This document shows, piece by piece, positions 59,551 through 64,000 of a DNA stretch of 64,000 nucleotides. Under the pieces are notes generated by a model. The model saw only the letters and a list, made by a program, of their open reading frames with translations, did not search any database and was not told where the DNA came from. Position 1 is the first letter of the stretch. Every line of letters begins with the position of its first letter. Source of the stretch: Acheta domesticus (taxonomy: Eukaryota; Arthropoda; Insecta; Orthoptera; Gryllidae); contig JAHLJT010003656.1 in NCBI GenBank assembly GCA_031308135.1, positions 57,139,174 to 57,203,173 of the forward strand, read 5' to 3'. The position numbers and the translations under genes are program-made.

Positions 59551-60689
59551 TAAAACGCCATGTTAAAGCTTGTTAGTCCCGATGCTATCGAAATGATTTG
59601 CTGAAAAATGAAAACGGATATTATTTAAATATTCGGAGGTTACCGACCTATTCTATAAAGGTTCAGTTTCTCTCGCTTTCTATTACATGAGCTGCGCGAA
59701 AAATTAAGTTGGGAAACCGGTCTGCGATTTGAAGACTGGGTGAAGCACTCGGGTTCAATTTTCCGTCTTAACACTGGCGCTCAGCTGCTAATAATATAGT
59801 TTTTTATTGGAAGGTAAAAGAACTCTCACAATAGGGCAGTATTTAATTTAATTGTAATCCGGGAAATTTCATAAGATTTGAAGAAATGCCTTTCATATTT
59901 TTTGGCGGTTAATGATAGTGTGACACGATTTAATTATTTATTATGAGCGAGTTATTATTAATAAGAAACATTGGATTGTAATTCGTACAGCAATATAAAA
60001 AGAAGTTTGAAGTGTTTGGACTAGAGGGATGTCAGTTAAAAGCATCTTTTTTTGTGAAAGCTTTTTCGTCCGACTTTCGAACATCGACAAGTTTGGAGCG
60101 TCCACTCTCACCACTCCTAAATTGCATTTCAACCCTAGAATGACCGAACTCGGGCAAGGAACTTTCTCCGGATAAAAATACGGATAATGAGTCACTTTCT
60201 GTTTCATTTGTTTTCGGTTGAAGATGAAAAGATAGTGGGACAGTAGATTGTGATAATTTATTATTGGAAATATCGAAGAATTTCTCGTTTCTCTGCAAAT
60301 AATAAACATGTTATACTTTTAAATCAGTAATTTGAGGGTAAAATTTAAGACTATAAAGAATTGTATTATGCAAGCATAATGTTGCCAACAAATGCACAAA
60401 TTCCCTGGTACTTTGAAACTCCTGTTGCAGGAAGTGCAAGTTAAATTTACGCTTTTCTCGAAATAGCATACTACCAATAAAAATTTTAAACGAGTTAGTC
60501 AAATTCAGTTAAAGAAGAATTTTTTCAGTATTGGTTAGTGAATTTGTAAAAAAAAATATTAACGGTCGAACGCATGATATATATGCGATTTATAGGTTGA
60601 CAAAGTAAATAGAGTGACAAGTAGTATAAATGCATTACCCTACGATCCTGGGAGTAATTGTGTCAACGTGAAAGTAATTGTGAGTATCG
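59551..60689. other. intergenic DNA, nothing recognised
   Basis: A 122-codon minus-strand frame at 60309-59941 overlaps another in a different frame. Neither has a motif or splice support. Confidence 0.35.
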
Positions 60690-61440
60690 CGATGGCCAAG
60701 GAGCTGCTTCGTGGAGCATGCCCCCACACTGCAGGTGAAGTGACGGCAGTGCGGCTATTCGTTCTAGTGCCCCCCACAAGCGCCGCACCGGTGGACCTCC
60801 CCGCCGTGCGCCCGCCGCCCCGCGCCCCCTGGCTGGTCTAGCAGGCCACTGAATCGATCCTCTGCTCTCTCTCCTAGCGGCATTCGGCGGACAGTCGTGT
60901 TGGCCGCCACCACATCTCTTACGGAACGCAGCGGGCCGCGAGACACGAGCAGGAACACCAGCAGCAGCACCGCCGCCGCCACACCTCTACCTCATCACAC
61001 CATGGCCAGCGCAGAAAGCGAAGGTAAGGCTCTTTCCTCCCCGCCGGCCCTGCCCGGGCTGCAAGGGCAGTTTGCGGGAATCGCAATGCTTCGCGACGCG
61101 ACGCGTCGCCCCGCGCGGCCGGTCGCCCTGGCGACGGCCGGCGCAGCGCAGCGCAGCGCCGGGGACCCGGGCTGCACTTCGGATGACAGGGCCCAGAGCT
61201 CCAGCCACAAGCACCCTCGCCCTAGCTCTAGATGCCTCGCGAGGGGGGGGGGGTGCGTACGCGCTGCGTGCACGCAGGCAACCGCAGCCGGCGTGCGCAA
61301 GGCGGCGCCTTGCTTTTAGAACGGCCGCCGTTGCGCCGACAGCCAATCGACTTCTCTGACGTCACAGTCCGTCTGCCGGCTGGTCGTTGCGCGTGGTTCA
61401 GCGACCTTTCGGGCCAAGTAGGACAGCGACTACAAAGGTA
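60690..61440 (+). promoter_or_regulatory. CpG-rich promoter region and 5' UTR
   Basis: Sharp switch from AT-rich to CpG-dense DNA with GCC/CCG-rich sequence and CAG/CCG triplet runs (60955-60985), typical of an insect housekeeping or neural 5' UTR. It encloses the ATG and donor at 61002-61023. No TATA box seen; initiator position not determinable. Confidence 0.6.
61002..61023 (+). CDS. candidate first coding exon of an unidentified gene
   Basis: The sequence CACACCATGG places an ATG in an optimal initiation context. The frame reads MASAESE plus one base, then a consensus donor (GAAG|GTAAGG) at 61023/61024. In-frame sequence stays open upstream to about 60876, but has no other ATG. The downstream exons lie beyond the window, so the protein cannot be named from eight residues. 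The CpG-rich setting, the Kozak context and the donor together make a real gene start plausible. Confidence 0.5.
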
Positions 61441-62799
61441 GTTACGCGCGTATGGTTTTTTGAATTTTTATCTGAAGAGAACACTAGTTCTTTTCCCGGA
61501 GTAAGTGTCGCAGAACAAAATGTTCCAAAAAATGTTATTACTTATTGTCGAGTAATGACAGAATCCAGTATTAGTCAAAGAGAGAAAAAAACAGTAGTGC
61601 CCATTTACAACTAAAAGTTAAGAACAAAAGTTAAAATTATTGTAATTTACATTTCATAAATAAGACAGGTGTGTCCGCCGTATACTTGGTAATTTCAGGA
61701 GGGGAAAAAGGTATTTTCTGCGCACCATGTACATTTTGACAGGTCTGTAGGTTGATTTATTGATTAGTGGGCTAGTGCTTTAATTGGTTACTCTTCTGTG
61801 TAGTCTGGGGCTAGCTGCAGTTCCACCATGTATGCATGGGTACTTTCTGTATTAATTAAAATAATGTCGATAAATCTTAAATTGTATGGTGGATTGCATT
61901 CTATAAAACATTTAAAGAATTATTCATGGATTGCTAAATTTTTGAAGCAAGAACGAGAGACATTATGGTTTTATTTCTTAAACCAACTTTGATGTATTTA
62001 AAATTTATTTTAGATTGTGAACAAGGGATAAGTTAACTTCTAGCCATATCCATACATGCACACTTCTGAACGTTCTGTTAAAGACAATATTTTTGCTGCA
62101 CGACAGCAGTACTAAAATTATGTATCTTGTGATTTATTTTCTATGTTACGAATACAAATTATCACGCAGATTCAGCGTAAATCTAAATTTTGACAGCGAA
62201 CGCGAGAAAAGAATTAAGTAAATGTCAGCTGTAATTATGGAATTCTCCTAATGGGAGCTTTACTGATTGAGAGTTGTAATATATACTTATATCCTGAATT
62301 TTTTGTCATGAGCTGATATTCTCATCGAAATATACTTTTTTGGCATCATTTAAAAAGCAAACTGCTTGTCATTGACAGGTGTGTTTCATTGGGAAAACCT
62401 CAAACAGTATTATTTCTTTAAGAAAATTTGAGTTTTTGCCTCTGTAATTTTATTAGTAATTCTCTGTGTGGTTTGCGACTCGTGAATACGAACTTCGCGT
62501 AGTACTATGAAACAATATTTTGTTAAGACGTGTTGGGAAATAAGTAAAGGTGGATGTACATGAAAATTAACATCAAGCGAGCGAGTAGAATGCTGTAGCT
62601 ATGATGAGTATCATAATTTTGAATTGTCTATTGCATCGTTTTCGAAACTAGTGTTAATTGCATATTGCTAGGGAGGTGTCCGGAAACCATCGTATGGGAA
62701 GAAACCAAATTTTCGCTTAGATGTTCTCTTTAAGACCCTGTGCAGGTTTTCATCCTATTAAGATGTTCGCATAATACCGAAATTACTTTCGTGTTAATG
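61441..62799 (+). other. probable first intron of the right-edge gene
   Basis: AT-rich, with no coding frame or known repeat. Confidence 0.35.
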
Positions 62800-63712
62800 T
62801 AAAAGCCATCATTTTGCTGACGAAAATTAAACACATTTTTTTCCGCCATCGTATAAAAATTTGTATATTGTCAGACATGATTTGTTTCATCTCTTCAGTG
62901 TAAATGTAAGCTGCCGTAATCAAAATGCATAATCATAAAAGGAAAAGGGGACGTGGAAACGAACCAATTTCGACAGAATTTAAACTGAATTTGTCGTCTC
63001 AGAATTCATAAAGTACTCTTTCGTTGGCTTCAGAAATCTAAAATCGAAGGGTATTACTCACAGAATCAGAAGGGTATTACTCACAGAATCAGTAAAAACC
63101 GGTAATAGCGATTGTTGCATTACGCTATTTTTTGTAACCTTAAAATAGTGAACACAGGATTTTTAAAGATTTTGAAAATTATGTAACACAGCTCAGATTA
63201 AGAAATGGCGTTTGCGGCGAATATCATGGCGAAGGCTTATTCACCACTATTCGCTAATACTGATTAATAGTCAATGTTTTGTAATAATAATAATAATAAT
63301 AATGATAATGCACTATAAATATTTACCCGAAGCTCTTACTCTTCATATATGCAGTGAAGCTTACTATACCGTTTCAATTTTTTTGTTCATTGCGAAAAGA
63401 AAGAATCTTTTTAAAATGCTGTCGACGTGGTTTCTCATACATGATTTCCATGTACGAAACAGCTACATTTATCATTCTAATAGTATGCGAAATGTTACGA
63501 AGCGTGCACGAAACATCTTTTGCGCACGTCGAGATAGTTATTTTTATGTAAGTGCGAGATTTTGTTTTACGATAGAGATCGTGAGTAAAGGCAAAAGAAC
63601 AATCGACATCGTGCAAATAGCCATCATTTGGCCCGCGAAAAATAAACACATTTTTTCTTCCATCATATAAAAATGTTTATATTGTCAATCATGATATGTT
63701 TCATCTCTACTC
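62800..63712. repeat. diverged direct repeat of about 100 bp, two copies
   Basis: 62803-62903 and 63613-63711 share AGCCATCATTT, TAAACACATTTTTT, CCATC(G/A)TATAAAAAT, ATATTGTCA, CATGAT and TGTTTCATCTCT in order. Confidence 0.72.
63046..63091. repeat. perfect 23-bp tandem duplication
   Basis: Two identical adjacent 23-bp copies beginning GAAGGGTATTACTCACAGAA. Confidence 0.95.
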
Positions 63713-64000
63713 TTCATGGTTGAATTGAAGGCAAGCCCTATCTTCGTTAACCGTTGTATCCGTGATGTCCTTCATAATGTAGTGAATCATAGTTGTACCG
63801 TAATGCTCCTATTCTTTTACTGGTACAACGTGGTTGTAAATACTGAATTGAAATTGGATAATAGCGCTACTGGCCGTACATAAGAGTTGAACGAATCTGC
63901 GAACACTGCAGGGTCTTTATTTATTACCCGAAAAATCCAGAGGTATTTACGAAAAAACATAGGTTGAGAAATTGTAGTGTCCGGAGATGTCATCAAAAGA

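Noticed and set aside
60987..61346. Open frames of 95-140 codons around the right-edge CpG-rich region
   Set aside because: Five frames on both strands are open at once, which is a compositional effect. Only the short ATG-to-donor exon has supporting signals.
1..64000. CRISPR array, bacterial operon or integrated virus
   Set aside because: No regularly spaced direct repeats with unique spacers, no prokaryotic gene packing and no recognisable viral protein were seen.

Overview
This looks like nuclear DNA of an insect. The genes have many small exons, phase-consistent GT-AG introns and AT-rich introns. Both recognisable genes are animal genes. The space between them holds mariner, Jockey-like LINE, hAT, piggyBac and tRNA-derived SINE remnants plus long microsatellites. 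Gene-poor spacing and the repeat mix suggest a large-genome hemimetabolous insect, but the species is an inference I cannot fix from sequence alone.

Two genes can be built completely. (1) A plus-strand PREB/Sec12 gene, eight coding exons from 10650 to 17110: an ER membrane WD40 protein that activates the Sar1 GTPase for COPII budding. It carries one apparent extra base in exon 6. (2) A minus-strand ENOSF1-type L-fuconate dehydratase gene, eleven coding exons from 32585 down to 27181, with every enolase-superfamily catalytic residue in place. The genes converge, with about 10 kb of repeat-rich DNA between their stop codons. A third plus-strand gene probably starts near the right edge: a CpG-rich block at 60690-61440 holds a strong-context ATG at 61002 followed by a splice donor. 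A CCAAT/CRE-like promoter with a donor at 51754/51755 lies 9 kb upstream and could be an alternative first exon. The two genes and the third start have no visible functional link.

The rest is layered mobile DNA. 1-2625: Jockey-like LINE with most of its endonuclease missing, split by a mariner whose TA duplication is intact. 5.9-10.3 kb: dispersed repeat family B, a pogo-like MITE, a hAT-like MITE and the first copy of family A. 19.6-26.6 kb: tandem and back-to-back family A repeats, a hAT MITE with a perfect 8-bp target duplication, LINE 3' ends and two family B copies. 34-50 kb: a 225-bp MITE, a LINE 3' end, a 5S-rRNA-related sequence, tRNA-like SINEs, a decayed LINE C-terminus, a nearly complete family A inverted-repeat element, a SINE nested in another family A copy, a CpG-rich block and another hAT MITE. 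51-64 kb: the candidate promoters, a piggyBac transposase remnant and small duplications.

I found no evidence for an undescribed gene system. The most distinctive signals are family A (a large imperfect inverted-repeat family in at least seven places), family B, and the datable nesting of transposons.
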